DNA of 64,000 nt from Actinosynnema pretiosum (GTDB taxonomy: Bacteria > Actinomycetota > Actinomycetes > Mycobacteriales > Pseudonocardiaceae), in assembly GCF_024171695.1 (NCBI RefSeq), contig NZ_JAMTCF010000011.1, forward strand, positions 233,498 through 297,497. Direction: 5' to 3'. Positions 35,259 to 43,845 of this stretch are shown piece after piece (positions within the stretch are counted from its first letter, which is position 1; the number at the start of each line of letters is the position of its first letter). Under the pieces are notes generated by a model, which was given only the letters and a program-made list of their open reading frames with translations, did no database searches and was not told where the DNA came from. The translations under genes were made by a program, and so were the position numbers.

Positions 35259-37173
35259 CCAGCGCCTCCGCCCGCCCCAGCTCGTCCCGCCCGCTGTCGT
35301 GCACGGCCAGCACCAGCCCGTGCGGGGCCTCCGCGTACACCCAACCCGAGCGGACCCACTCGGCCAGCCGCGCGCGGGCCTCCTCCTCGGCGGCCCCCTC
35401 CCGCACCGCGACCGCGATCGCCCGCTCCAGCCGCCCGCCGTGGACGAAAGCCCGGAACAGCGCGTTCTCCCAGCCGCGCAGCACCCGCCTGCCGCCGCCC
35501 ACGTGCGGGCGGCGGTCGAACACGACCGTCACCGACGGCCCGAGCCGGTAGGTGAACCGGGACTGCCCGTGCAGCTTCTTCCACACCCCGACGCGGGCGC
35601 CCAGCCTGCGCCGCAGCGCCAGCATCGACCCGTCGCCCTCCGGACCGCCGCGCTCCCCATCGGCGTCCGCCCCTGCCCGCTCGACGTGGTCGAACGAGTA
35701 GGCCAGCTCAGCCAGCTCGGCGTCCGGTCCGGGGTGCACGAAGCGGTACTTGGCCTCGGGGCCGACCAGGTCGATGCCGAACTCGTCCGGCCGCTCGAAG
35801 TACGGGCTGTACCGGTCGACGCGCACCTTGCTCACCGTGGACGGCGGCCTCAGGTGCGACAGGAACGGGATCAGCCTCAACTGCTCGGCCAGCATCCCCG
35901 GCTGCTCGCCCGGCATCGCGGACAGCAGGTTCCAGCCGACCTCGATGCCCAGCTCCTGGCACAGCACCAGGAAACGCAGGTTGTGGAAACCGGTGGCGCC
36001 CTTGCGCAGCAGCTTCAGCGAGCCGGTGCTCAGGCTCTCGATGCCCGGTTGCACCGTCAGCACCCCGGCCGCCCGCAGCTGCGCCAGCGCCCTCGGCCCC
36101 AGGTTCGCCTTCACCTCGAAGAACGTGGTGACGTCCACCTCGGCCTCGGCCAGCTCCGCCAGCCCGTTGTCGTCCTTGGCCAGGATCGTGTCCACCGCGT
36201 AGGTGTCGAACACGCCCTGCTTCTCGGTCAGCTCCCGCAGCGCGTGCGCCAGCTGCTTGCCCGGCTTGCTGCGGTACGGCATCCCGGTGCCGTTCTCGCC
36301 GCAGAACGTGCAGTGCATCTTCTCGCCCCACCAGCAACCGCGCGACATCTGGAACGGCAGCGCCACGTGCGGCCGGATCAGCTCACCGCCCGGCAGGTCG
36401 CGCAGCCGGGCGAAGTACTCGTCGTAGCGCGGCACCGGGACCGCCGCGACCGACTGCACTTCCGGCGGGTGCACCACCAGCCCGTGCTCGCCGCGCACCA
36501 CCAGCCCCGGCGCGGCGACCGGCGCGCCCGGCCCCTCGGCGGCGCACAGCGCGGCCACCGCGGCCTCGCCCTCGCCCTGCACGACCATGTCCACGAACGG
36601 GTAAGCGCGCATCACCGCCTCGCCCATCGGCCGGTCGCAGTTGGCCCCGCCGAGCACCACGACCCGGTCCGGGGCCCGGTCCTTGATCGCCTTGCCGATG
36701 GCCAGCGCGGGCACCAGCTGGCTGAAGGACGTGGTGAACCCGAACCCCTCCGCCCCGGTGGCCAGCAGCTTCTCCGCGTACCCCGCCAGGAACCTCGGCG
36801 CGGCCCCGCGCAGCTCCAGCACCAGCTCCACCAGCTCGTCGGACGTGCCGCGCTCGCGCAGGAACCGCCCGTACGCGGCACGCACCGCGGCCTCGTCCCA
36901 GTCCGGTGCGGCGGACGCGGCCAGCTCGGCGCCGAACACCCAGTCGCCAACGCCCAGCCCGTACAGCTCCTCGCCGATGGTGTCGTACACGGCTGTGAAC
37001 CGCTCCGGCCCGCAGCCCAGCTCCTCGACCGCGAACTCGAACCAGTCGAGGTAGGCGTACTCGCAGCGCACCGGGCCGCCGGGGCGCTCGGCGGCCAGGG
37101 CGGCCAGCGACGCCACCTGGATCGACGGGCGGTACAGGCTGTTCCACGGCGGCGCGACCAGGGCCAACCTCAT
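35236..37173 (-). CDS. btmG: B12-dependent radical SAM C-methyltransferase, BtmG (probably Val)
   Basis: A 645-residue member of the same family as BtmC and BtmK but more divergent (LALVAPPWNSLYRPSIQVASL at the N-terminus). Cluster ligands Cys280, Cys288 and Cys291 lie in CWWGEKMHCTFC, and VQPGIESLS and NLLSAMPGEQ follow. Synteny places it as the enzyme that methylates the two valines that become tert-leucine residues. ATG 37173 overlaps the btmF stop (ATGA). The divergence from the C/K pair fits a different target residue. Confidence 0.9.
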   Translation of the reverse strand: MRLALVAPPWNSLYRPSIQVASLAALAAERPGGPVRCEYAYLDWFEFAVEELGCGPERFTAVYDTIGEELYGLGVGDWVFGAELAASAAPDWDEAAVRAAYGRFLRERGTSDELVELVLELRGAAPRFLAGYAEKLLATGAEGFGFTTSFSQLVPALAIGKAIKDRAPDRVVVLGGANCDRPMGEAVMRAYPFVDMVVQGEGEAAVAALCAAEGPGAPVAAPGLVVRGEHGLVVHPPEVQSVAAVPVPRYDEYFARLRDLPGGELIRPHVALPFQMSRGCWWGEKMHCTFCGENGTGMPYRSKPGKQLAHALRELTEKQGVFDTYAVDTILAKDDNGLAELAEAEVDVTTFFEVKANLGPRALAQLRAAGVLTVQPGIESLSTGSLKLLRKGATGFHNLRFLVLCQELGIEVGWNLLSAMPGEQPGMLAEQLRLIPFLSHLRPPSTVSKVRVDRYSPYFERPDEFGIDLVGPEAKYRFVHPGPDAELAELAYSFDHVERAGADADGERGGPEGDGSMLALRRRLGARVGVWKKLHGQSRFTYRLGPSVTVVFDRRPHVGGGRRVLRGWENALFRAFVHGGRLERAIAVAVREGAAEEEARARLAEWVRSGWVYAEAPHGLVLAVHDSGRDELGRAEALGGRGAVV

Positions 37174-38489
37174 GGCCGGGACCTCCGCATCGACTCGCCC
37201 AGCCGCCCCGTCGGCAGCACCGGGTACCCCGCGCGGGCCTTGTCCAGCAGCTCCAGCCCAGGGGCGACGACGTCCACGACGGTGACCGGTCCGGGACGCG
37301 ACAGCACCCGGTGGAACACGTCGACCCCGATCGAGGCCAGCCGCCCGACCAGGTGCCGCAGCAGGAGTTCCGGCGTCGACTCCGGCGGCAACCCGTCCTC
37401 GGGGGCGAACGCCTCCGCGCGCTTCGGCAGCTCGCGGACGTCGAACCGCGCCGCCGCCAGGTGCCGGGGGTGCTTCGCCAGCGCGGCGTTGATCTGGGTC
37501 GCCTCGGTGCCCGCGTCCACCGGCCCGTGCCGGAACATCGTGCGCACCTGGAGGTACTCCAGCAGCGCGCGCTGCAGCGCGTAGGCCCGCACCGGGGAGG
37601 CGCCGCTGCCGATCAGCCGGATCGGCTCCTCGGACTCGCCGTCGCACACCACGTACGCGGGAACCCCGGTGTCGCAGGCGATGGAGACCAGCAGCAGGGA
37701 AGCGCCGGTGAGCCGCTCGACCTCGTCGGCCAGGCCGCCCAGGTCGGCAGGCAGGGTCGCCCGGTCCACCACGACCAGCTCCCGCGCGCCCGCGCCGAAG
37801 TACACCCCGGCCAGCAGGCACGACCACGCGTCCCGCTCGATCAGCTCGTTGACCGCGTGCACCAGCGCCTCGAACAGGGTGGCGCCCGCCGCGTAGCCCG
37901 CACTGGAGGTGTAGTGCCACAGCGGGCGGAACGCGAGGTCGTCGTCGGGGTGCGGCCAGTTCCGGTAGCCGCCGTCGCGCAGGAACACCGGGTGGTGGTG
38001 CGCGGTCCCACCGGTCTCGCCGAACGCCTCGGCGATCGGCGCGTACTCGCGGGTCAGCACGGGGGAGTCGGGCAGGATGGCGCCCAACCGCCGCAGCAGC
38101 GCCGACCTGGTCGCGGTGGGCTGCCCGGCGACGGCGGTCCCGCCCAGGAACGCGACCCGGTCCGCGCCCGGCTCGCGCCGCCAGTCCAGGTGGTAGTGCT
38201 CGGCGCTCTCGAACAGGGCGCTGGCCAGGCTCCGGTGGCCCAGGCCCTTGCCTGAGCTGCGCGAGCAGAGGGCATCGTCCGCGTCGTGCAGCCTGACCTC
38301 GTAGGTGGGGGCTGAATCGGGGCCGTACTTGCTGATGCGCGGGGTCAGCCGCTCGGCGGCGAGCCAGTCCCGCACCGCGACGAGCGCGGCGCCGATCCCG
38401 GTCTCCCGCTCCGGCGGGACGTCATCGCGCTGCGCCCCGTCGTGCAGGGCGGCGGCCAGCAGGTCCTGCTCCAGGTGCTCGGTGGTCAA
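37170..38489 (-). CDS. btmF: YcaO cyclodehydratase, BtmF (probable macroamidine synthase)
   Basis: A 439-residue stand-alone YcaO enzyme. ATP/Mg-binding elements of the superfamily are visible: LASALFESAEHYHL and ALVHAVNELIERDAWSCLLAG, with a later RALLEYLQVRTMF helix. By order (second YcaO after the precursor) it corresponds to the enzyme that forms the four-residue macrocyclic amidine between Gly N-terminus and Val4. I start at TTG 38489 because GAGGAAGATCC precedes it. This makes a 68-base overlap with btmE. A later start is possible. Confidence 0.88.
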   Translation of the reverse strand: MTTEHLEQDLLAAALHDGAQRDDVPPERETGIGAALVAVRDWLAAERLTPRISKYGPDSAPTYEVRLHDADDALCSRSSGKGLGHRSLASALFESAEHYHLDWRREPGADRVAFLGGTAVAGQPTATRSALLRRLGAILPDSPVLTREYAPIAEAFGETGGTAHHHPVFLRDGGYRNWPHPDDDLAFRPLWHYTSSAGYAAGATLFEALVHAVNELIERDAWSCLLAGVYFGAGARELVVVDRATLPADLGGLADEVERLTGASLLLVSIACDTGVPAYVVCDGESEEPIRLIGSGASPVRAYALQRALLEYLQVRTMFRHGPVDAGTEATQINAALAKHPRHLAAARFDVRELPKRAEAFAPEDGLPPESTPELLLRHLVGRLASIGVDVFHRVLSRPGPVTVVDVVAPGLELLDKARAGYPVLPTGRLGESMRRSRP

Positions 38490-39555
38490 GGATCTTCCTC
38501 ACTTCTCCGGCGTCGAAGACGGGGATGCCCGCGCGGACGAGCCCCAGGAGCGGCTGGGGCCGGGACAGGACGTGCGCGAAGTGCAGCCGGACGGGGGCCG
38601 TCCCCGGCGCGCTGACCCGCAGCACCCCGGTGTCGGCCCAGACCCGGACGCCCGCCGCCACCAGCTCGGCCAGCGGGGAGGACGGTGGGCCGTCGGCGGC
38701 GGCCCCGACCGGGGCGAAGTCGAGCGTGGCGCAGCGCAGCAGCAGCGGCCAGCGCTCGAACCTGCGCAGGAAGTGGCGCTCCGCCTCGACGGCCGTGGGG
38801 TTGTCCCGCCACATGGTCTCGGCCTGCGCCAGCTCCAGCAGCGCCCGCTCGGCCGCCTCGGCCGACGTGGCCGCCGCGCCCAGCCCGGTCGCGGGCATCA
38901 GCCTGCCCGCGCGCGGCGACACGGCCAGCGCCACCGGCGTGCGGCCCACGTGCGCGATGGGCACGATCCTCGGCCCGGAATCCTCGGGCGCGTCGGAGCC
39001 CTCGTTCGTGGAATCCCCGCTCGCCGGGCCGTCGAGCGAGCGGAGCAGGAAAGCGCCGTAGTCCAGCAGTTCGGTCAGCTCCAGCACGGCGCCGCGCAGC
39101 GCGGCCTCCCCGGTGGGCGCCACCGCCCAGCCGATCGTGCTGGACAACCGGGCCGCCGCGGGCGGCAGCACGCCCTCCGCCAGTTCGACGCCCGCCACCC
39201 ACGGCGCGGACCACGACAGCGGCGCGGCCCACTCCGGTCCGGGGCCCAGCGGCCGGTAGCGGCGCAACCGGGCGCCCGCCGGGACGGCGCGCACGCCGTC
39301 CTCGGCGTCCCGGCCGGTGGCGCGGGTGGTCGACGGGCGGGCGACCAGGGCGAACGGGGTGCACGCGAGCAGGCGCTCGACGGCCTCGGAGAAGGCCTTG
39401 AGCCGTGCGAGCCGCTCGGTGTCGGCGGTGCCGTAGCCCTCCGCCGAACCCCCGTCCGCGACGACCGCGCACCGGACCGTGACGGTCCGCTCCGCGCGGT
39501 GCGGCCGGTAGGCCACCTCGCGCAGCGCGCACTCCACCACCGGCGCCTCGGCCAT
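38422..39555 (-). CDS. btmE: YcaO cyclodehydratase, BtmE (probable thiazoline-forming)
   Basis: A 377-residue, more divergent YcaO protein. RLKAFSEAVERLLA and ALRGAVLELTELLDYGAFLL carry the family's glutamates. No leader-binding domain is attached. By order it is the first YcaO after the precursor gene and so corresponds to the enzyme that cyclises the core cysteine to a thiazoline. ATG 39555 follows AGAAGGAGCG. The last ~22 residues (Arg/Ala/Pro-rich) read over the start of btmF. Which YcaO does which ring is inferred from synteny. Confidence 0.88.
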   Translation of the reverse strand: MAEAPVVECALREVAYRPHRAERTVTVRCAVVADGGSAEGYGTADTERLARLKAFSEAVERLLACTPFALVARPSTTRATGRDAEDGVRAVPAGARLRRYRPLGPGPEWAAPLSWSAPWVAGVELAEGVLPPAAARLSSTIGWAVAPTGEAALRGAVLELTELLDYGAFLLRSLDGPASGDSTNEGSDAPEDSGPRIVPIAHVGRTPVALAVSPRAGRLMPATGLGAAATSAEAAERALLELAQAETMWRDNPTAVEAERHFLRRFERWPLLLRCATLDFAPVGAAADGPPSSPLAELVAAGVRVWADTGVLRVSAPGTAPVRLHFAHVLSRPQPLLGLVRAGIPVFDAGEVRKILDHRAPGAGPAGRRPARRGAAR

Positions 39556-39643
39556 CGCTCCTTCTCCCCTGTCCAACCCGAACCCGTCGACCGGCTTCGC
39601 CCGCTCAGGGCTCAGCCACCGGTGACCTTCCGGCGAGCACCGC

Positions 39644-39784
39644 TCAGGCGGTGGTCTCGCCCTCGTCGGACCAGCTGCCCCACGCCTCCAGCTCGCTCAT
39701 CTCCAGCGCGCTCAGCTCGGCGTTGTTGGGGTCGTCGTTCAGGAAGTCAGCGGTCATGCAGTCGAACACGACAACCGGACCCAT
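39644..39784 (-). CDS. btmD: Bottromycin precursor peptide (46 aa)
   Basis: Too short for a usual ORF cutoff. Read from ATG 39784 (GAAGGGAAAGACC upstream) to TGA at 39644. Met1 is followed directly by the core GPVVVFDC (residues 2-9), then a follower of 37 residues beginning MTADFLNDDPNNAEL and ending GSWSDEGETTA. Core at the N-terminus and a C-terminal follower instead of a leader is the hallmark of bottromycins, and this core is that of bottromycin A2 (bottromycin D would have Ala at core position 3). The acidic follower with ELSALEM and a Trp-rich end resembles known precursors but differs near its end. It lies 52 bases after btmC, with 88 bases before btmE. Confidence 0.97.
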   Translation of the reverse strand: MGPVVVFDCMTADFLNDDPNNAELSALEMSELEAWGSWSDEGETTA

Positions 39785-39836
39785 GGTCTTTCCCTTCGTA
39801 GGTTGTGCGGACCGTGCGTTCCACCGCCCGGAGCCG

Positions 39837-41726
39837 TCAGCGGCGCGGGGCGGGGCTGGCGAGGGTGAGGGGGACCGGGGTCCTGGCGCGCTTGGGCGTG
39901 CCCTTCTCGGGTGGCGCGCGGTGCGCGGAGGGGACCTGGCGGACCGGCAGCGCGATCACCTTGGTGCCCTCAACCATCACCCAGCGGCGCCGCTGCCACT
40001 CCAGCAGCAGCTCCAGCGCGGAGTCCCAGCGCGGCCCGCCCCACCCCTGGGCCTGGAGGTCGCGGAACCTGGTGCCGCCGACCACCGCGCGGAACAGCCG
40101 GGCCTCGTCCCCGGACAGGACCGTGCGCTGGTGCGGCAGACCGGGCCGCCGGTCGTCCAGGAGGACGGAGGAGAACCCCAGCCGGTAGGTGAAAGAGGCG
40201 TTCTCGTGGTGGTTGCGCCACAACCGGATGCGCGCGGCCAGGCGCCTGCGCAGGTCGGCGTTGCGCGGGTCGTCGGGGAACTCGCCCTCGAAGTGGTAGG
40301 CGATGTTCCACAGGTCCTCATCGGACAGTCCGGGGTAGGCGAACCGGTAGCCGGGGAACGGTTCGGTCAGCGCCAGCCCGTGCGCGGGCGGGTCCTCGAC
40401 GTACGGGCTGAACCGGTCGAACCGGATCAGCGTCACGTGCGGCGGGGTCAGGTGCGACAGCGACGCGACCAGCTCGATCTGCGCCAGGATGGACGCCGGC
40501 GTCTCGCCGGGGTAGCCGGTCAGGATGTTCCAGTCGGCCTGCACGTCGAACTCGGCGCACCCGAGCAGGAACCGCACGTTCAGGAACGCCGTCGCGCCCT
40601 TGCGCAGCGCGCGCAGCCCCTCCGTGCTGATGCTCTCGATGCCCGGCTGCACCGACCTCACCCCGGCCCTGCGCATCCGCCGGATGTCCGCCCACTCCAT
40701 GTTCGCCTTGACCTCGAAGAACAGCGAGTGGTCGGTGCGCAGCTCCTCCACCGCGGGCAGCGCCGTGTCGAGGTAGCCGAGGTCGAGGATGTTGTCGACG
40801 GCGAAGAAGTCCAGCACCCCGTAGCGGTCCATCATGTGCTTGAGCTCGGCGGCCACCGAGTCCGGGTGCTTGCTGCGGTAGCGCATGGTGGCGCCGTTGA
40901 GGCCGCAGAAGGTGCAGTGCGTCTTCGCGCCCCACCAGCAGCCCCTGGAGAACTCCACCGGCAGCGAGACCTCGGCCTCCAGGTCGGACAGCCCGGCCTC
41001 GGCCAGCTGCTCGAAGAACCCGTCGTAGGACGGGGTCGGGACGTCCAGCCGTTCCCCGGTGACCAGCTCGCCGACCTGCGCCTGGCCGCCCCTGGTGACC
41101 AACCGCCCGGTCGAGCGCAGGTCCGCGCCCTCGGCGACCTGCCGCAGCAGGTCCGCGAACGCGTCCTCGCCGGGCCCGTCGACGACGGCGTCGATGGCCG
41201 GGAAGTTCGCCAGCAGCGTCCGGCCCATGGGGCCCTCGCAGTTGCTGCCGCCCAGCACGATCGCGCCGCTGTACCCGGACTCGCGCAGTCGCTCGGCCAC
41301 CGCCAGCGTCGGCCCGTTCTGGCTGAACATGGTGGTGAACCCGATGACGTCGGGCTCGGCGGCGAGCAGCCGCGCCGTCGTCGACTCCACGTGCCGGTCC
41401 GCCACCTCGCGCAGCGCGTCCAGCACGCCGATCGTCCGCTCGTCCACGCGCTTGGACCGCAGCAGTTCGAAGTACGCCTCGCGGGACCGCTCCGATCCCC
41501 GCCGGTTGGTGAAGATCCAGTCGCCGACCGACAGGTGGTAGAGCCGCTCGGACACCAGTTCGTACGCCGACGCCCACTCCTCGGTGGACAGCCCCACGAT
41601 TTCCGGGGCCATCGCGTAGAACTCCAAGTAGGCGTAGTGGGAATCGACCTGCCACTGCTCGGCTTCCGCCACCGAGCGTAGGATTCCGACCTGAATGGAC
41701 GGACGGCTGGCGTTATTCCACGGCAT
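39837..41726 (-). CDS. btmC: B12-dependent radical SAM C-methyltransferase, BtmC (probably Phe)
   Basis: A 629-residue close paralogue of BtmK. From ATG 41726 it starts MPWNNASRPSIQVG; the radical SAM ligands are Cys263, Cys271 and Cys274 (CWWGAKTHCTFC). Synteny assigns beta-methylation of phenylalanine. BtmK begins with ten more residues (STGRAALVS before MPWNN), and the same residues TGRASLVS are encoded upstream here, in frame, back to 41754-41756, where the codon aligned with BtmK's start is ATC. An in-frame stop lies three codons further. So either ATC initiates, or the protein starts ten residues late without a good ribosome site. The IS630-derived ORF lies just upstream and diverges from it. 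Confidence 0.9.
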   Translation of the reverse strand: MPWNNASRPSIQVGILRSVAEAEQWQVDSHYAYLEFYAMAPEIVGLSTEEWASAYELVSERLYHLSVGDWIFTNRRGSERSREAYFELLRSKRVDERTIGVLDALREVADRHVESTTARLLAAEPDVIGFTTMFSQNGPTLAVAERLRESGYSGAIVLGGSNCEGPMGRTLLANFPAIDAVVDGPGEDAFADLLRQVAEGADLRSTGRLVTRGGQAQVGELVTGERLDVPTPSYDGFFEQLAEAGLSDLEAEVSLPVEFSRGCWWGAKTHCTFCGLNGATMRYRSKHPDSVAAELKHMMDRYGVLDFFAVDNILDLGYLDTALPAVEELRTDHSLFFEVKANMEWADIRRMRRAGVRSVQPGIESISTEGLRALRKGATAFLNVRFLLGCAEFDVQADWNILTGYPGETPASILAQIELVASLSHLTPPHVTLIRFDRFSPYVEDPPAHGLALTEPFPGYRFAYPGLSDEDLWNIAYHFEGEFPDDPRNADLRRRLAARIRLWRNHHENASFTYRLGFSSVLLDDRRPGLPHQRTVLSGDEARLFRAVVGGTRFRDLQAQGWGGPRWDSALELLLEWQRRRWVMVEGTKVIALPVRQVPSAHRAPPEKGTPKRARTPVPLTLASPAPRR

Positions 41727-41914
41727 TGATACGAGAGAAGCTCTACCTGTCTTGATGACTGATCACCGCCCGGTGGTTGCGACGCTCCGATCAGCATGCT
41801 GGTATGCGAGGTATGTCCCGTCAATGCTGCTCTGGGCGGGATAACCGCAGGTGCCTGGCTTCTCCCAGGCGTTTGCGGTCCGCTGAGTTTCAAATACTTG
41901 GGCAGGGGGAACCG

Positions 41915-42853
41915 GTGACGACGGGGGTCGGTCCGATCGTTCTATCCACTATGGAAAGACGTGTGCTGCTGAGGTGGGCGCGCGGCGGGGAACCGATTGC
42001 ACTGCGTGCGCAAATAATTCTTTTTTGCTCCGAAGGAGTGACCTCCGTTGAGACGGCGAAGCGGTTGGGCGTCTCCAGGGAAACCGTGCGCAAGTGGCGG
42101 GGCCGCTTTCAGGAGGACCGGATCGGCGGGTTGACCGACCGCCCCAGGTCGGGCTCCCCGCGCACGATCGGCGAGGAGTGCGTGCGCTGCGTCGTGGCCG
42201 CCACGCTCGAACTCCCCGCCCCCGGCGGCGGCCGGTGGACCACCAGGGCGATGGCCTCGGCGCGCGGGTTGTCGCAGACCGCAGTGTCCCGCATCTGGCG
42301 CGACGCTGACCTGCGTCCCGAGCTGGTCGCGGCGTGGCGGCTCGTGCTCGACCCCGGTTTCGTCGCCCGCGTGCGCGGTGTGCGCGGCGTCCTGCTCGCC
42401 CCCGGCGGCGGCGCGCTCGCGCTGGCCGTCCGCGCGACCGCGCGACGTGCTCCCGAAGCCCCCGCAGGCGGGTGCGCCGTGGTGCGAACCTGCGCGGATT
42501 CCCCGTGGAGCAAGGAGTTCGCGCCGTTCCTCGACGCCGTCGACGCGGTGGCGGGCGCCGAGGCGCTGCACGTGCTGTGCTCCGACGAGCGGGTGCTGGC
42601 CACCTACCCGGTGCGGCACTGGCTGGCCCGCAGGCCGCGCCACCGGTGCGCCGCGACGCCCGCCGCCGCCCGCTGGTCGGTGCTGCTGGAGCGCTGGCTC
42701 GACGCGCTGGCCGGCCTGCCAGGGCAGGCCGAGCTGCGCGACCGGGTCCGGGCCGCCGACCCGGAGCGCCCGGCCGAGCCCGCCGCGCCGTGGCCGCCCG
42801 CGCGGGAGGGCGACCGGGGGCTCCGGGCGTGCCCTTGCCGCACCTGGGGGTGA
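41915..42853 (+). CDS. IS630-transposase-derived protein with lost catalytic residues
   Basis: A 312-residue protein from GTG 41915 (CAGGGGGAACCG upstream). The N-terminal helix-turn-helix (TSVETAKRLGVSRETVRKWRGRF, then DRIGGLTDRPRSGSPR) and second helical part (WTTRAMASARGLSQTAVSRIWR) are typical IS630. The C-terminal half still aligns with the RNase-H-like domain (DPGFVARVRGVRGVLL; WSVLLERWLDAL keeps the final Glu), but the first Asp motif, normally CVDEKS, is LAVRATAR, and the second is disrupted (VLCSDERVLATY). It is therefore unlikely to transpose. The first 150 bases are notably AT-richer than the surroundings. It lies between btmC and btmB; whether it is a relic or a co-opted DNA-binding regulator is open. 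Confidence 0.75.
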   Translation: MTTGVGPIVLSTMERRVLLRWARGGEPIALRAQIILFCSEGVTSVETAKRLGVSRETVRKWRGRFQEDRIGGLTDRPRSGSPRTIGEECVRCVVAATLELPAPGGGRWTTRAMASARGLSQTAVSRIWRDADLRPELVAAWRLVLDPGFVARVRGVRGVLLAPGGGALALAVRATARRAPEAPAGGCAVVRTCADSPWSKEFAPFLDAVDAVAGAEALHVLCSDERVLATYPVRHWLARRPRHRCAATPAAARWSVLLERWLDALAGLPGQAELRDRVRAADPERPAEPAAPWPPAREGDRGLRACPCRTWG

Positions 42854-43011
42854 CCCGTAGCATCGCCCCGGCCGGGCCTGAGCCCGTGACGCGCCCGGCG
42901 GGCCCCGCGCCCGCGACGCGCCCGGCGCCCTCCAGCCCCGCTCCCGCCGACCCGGTGGGGCGCGGCTCCTCTCCCCGCTCACCGGATCGCGCACACCGAT
43001 GGGGGTCGTGG

Positions 43012-43842
43012 ATGAAGGTCTCGTTGACCGGAACCGCCGAGACGCTGCTGGCGACGCTGTGCGCCCGCGCGGTCGACGCGAGGTCGCCGCACCCGCTGCT
43101 CGGCGACACCTCGGCGGCCGAGGTCGTGGAGCGGCTCGACTACGACTTCGCGAAGCTGCGCGTCACCCCGGCCACCGCCGTCGGGATCGCGCTGCGCGCC
43201 AGGCTGTTCGACCGGTGGGTCCGGGCGTTCCTCGCCGACCACCCGGAGTCCACCGTGCTGCACCTGGGCTGCGGCCTGGACAGCCGGGTGCTGCGGATCG
43301 CCCCTGGGCCAGGGGTCCGCTGGTTCGACGTCGACCAGCCGGAGGTGGCCGAGCTGCGCGCGCGGGTCTACCCCGAGCGGGCAGGCCACCGGGTGCTGGG
43401 CGCCTCGGTCGCCGACGAGGACTGGCTGGCACTGGTCCCGGCCGACCGGCCGGTCCTGGTCGTCGCCGAGGGGCTCGCGATGTACCTGGGCGAGGAGGAG
43501 GGGCCCGCGCTGCTGCGCGCCCTGGTCCGGCGCTTCCCCCTCGGCGGGCAGGTCGTGTTCGACTCCTACTCGCGGGCCGTGGTGCGGATGAGCGGCCCGC
43601 TGCCGGTGTTGCGCGAGACCGGGGCCCGGATGCGCTGGGGCGTCGACGACCCGCGTGAGCTGCCGGACCTCGTCCCCGGCCTGCGCCTGGTCGAGTCGGT
43701 CAAGGCGTACGAGACGGCCGACCCTGGCGACCACCGACGCCTGCCGCTCGGGCTGCGGCTGAGGCTGCTGCTGGACACCAGGGTGCTGGCCAGGCTGCCG
43801 GTCACGCGCAGGGTCGGCCACATCTCGCGGTTCGCCTTCTGA
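43012..43842 (+). CDS. btmB: O-methyltransferase (LCMT/PpmS-like), BtmB/BotOMT
   Basis: A 276-residue class I SAM methyltransferase of the leucine-carboxyl-methyltransferase-like family: VLHLGCGLDSRVLRI (SAM loop), WFDVDQPEVAELR (acidic residue of motif II) and VVAEGLAMYL. In bottromycin the O-methyltransferase esterifies the aspartate side chain, giving the methyl ester of the mature product. ATG 43012. It faces the exporter gene with a 3-base gap. It is separated from the main operon by the transposase-derived ORF and lies on the other strand. Confidence 0.85.
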   Translation: MKVSLTGTAETLLATLCARAVDARSPHPLLGDTSAAEVVERLDYDFAKLRVTPATAVGIALRARLFDRWVRAFLADHPESTVLHLGCGLDSRVLRIAPGPGVRWFDVDQPEVAELRARVYPERAGHRVLGASVADEDWLALVPADRPVLVVAEGLAMYLGEEEGPALLRALVRRFPLGGQVVFDSYSRAVVRMSGPLPVLRETGARMRWGVDDPRELPDLVPGLRLVESVKAYETADPGDHRRLPLGLRLRLLLDTRVLARLPVTRRVGHISRFAF

Positions 43843-43845
43843 GGA

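Noticed and set aside
41915-42853. Active insertion sequence
   Set aside because: Catalytic Asp motifs are lost, and I could not find clear terminal inverted repeats or a target duplication by eye.
42334-43011. Extended N-terminus for the O-methyltransferase (open frame continues upstream)
   Set aside because: The upstream part overlaps the transposase-derived gene and is Arg/Pro-rich; the ATG at 43012 begins the conserved methyltransferase sequence.
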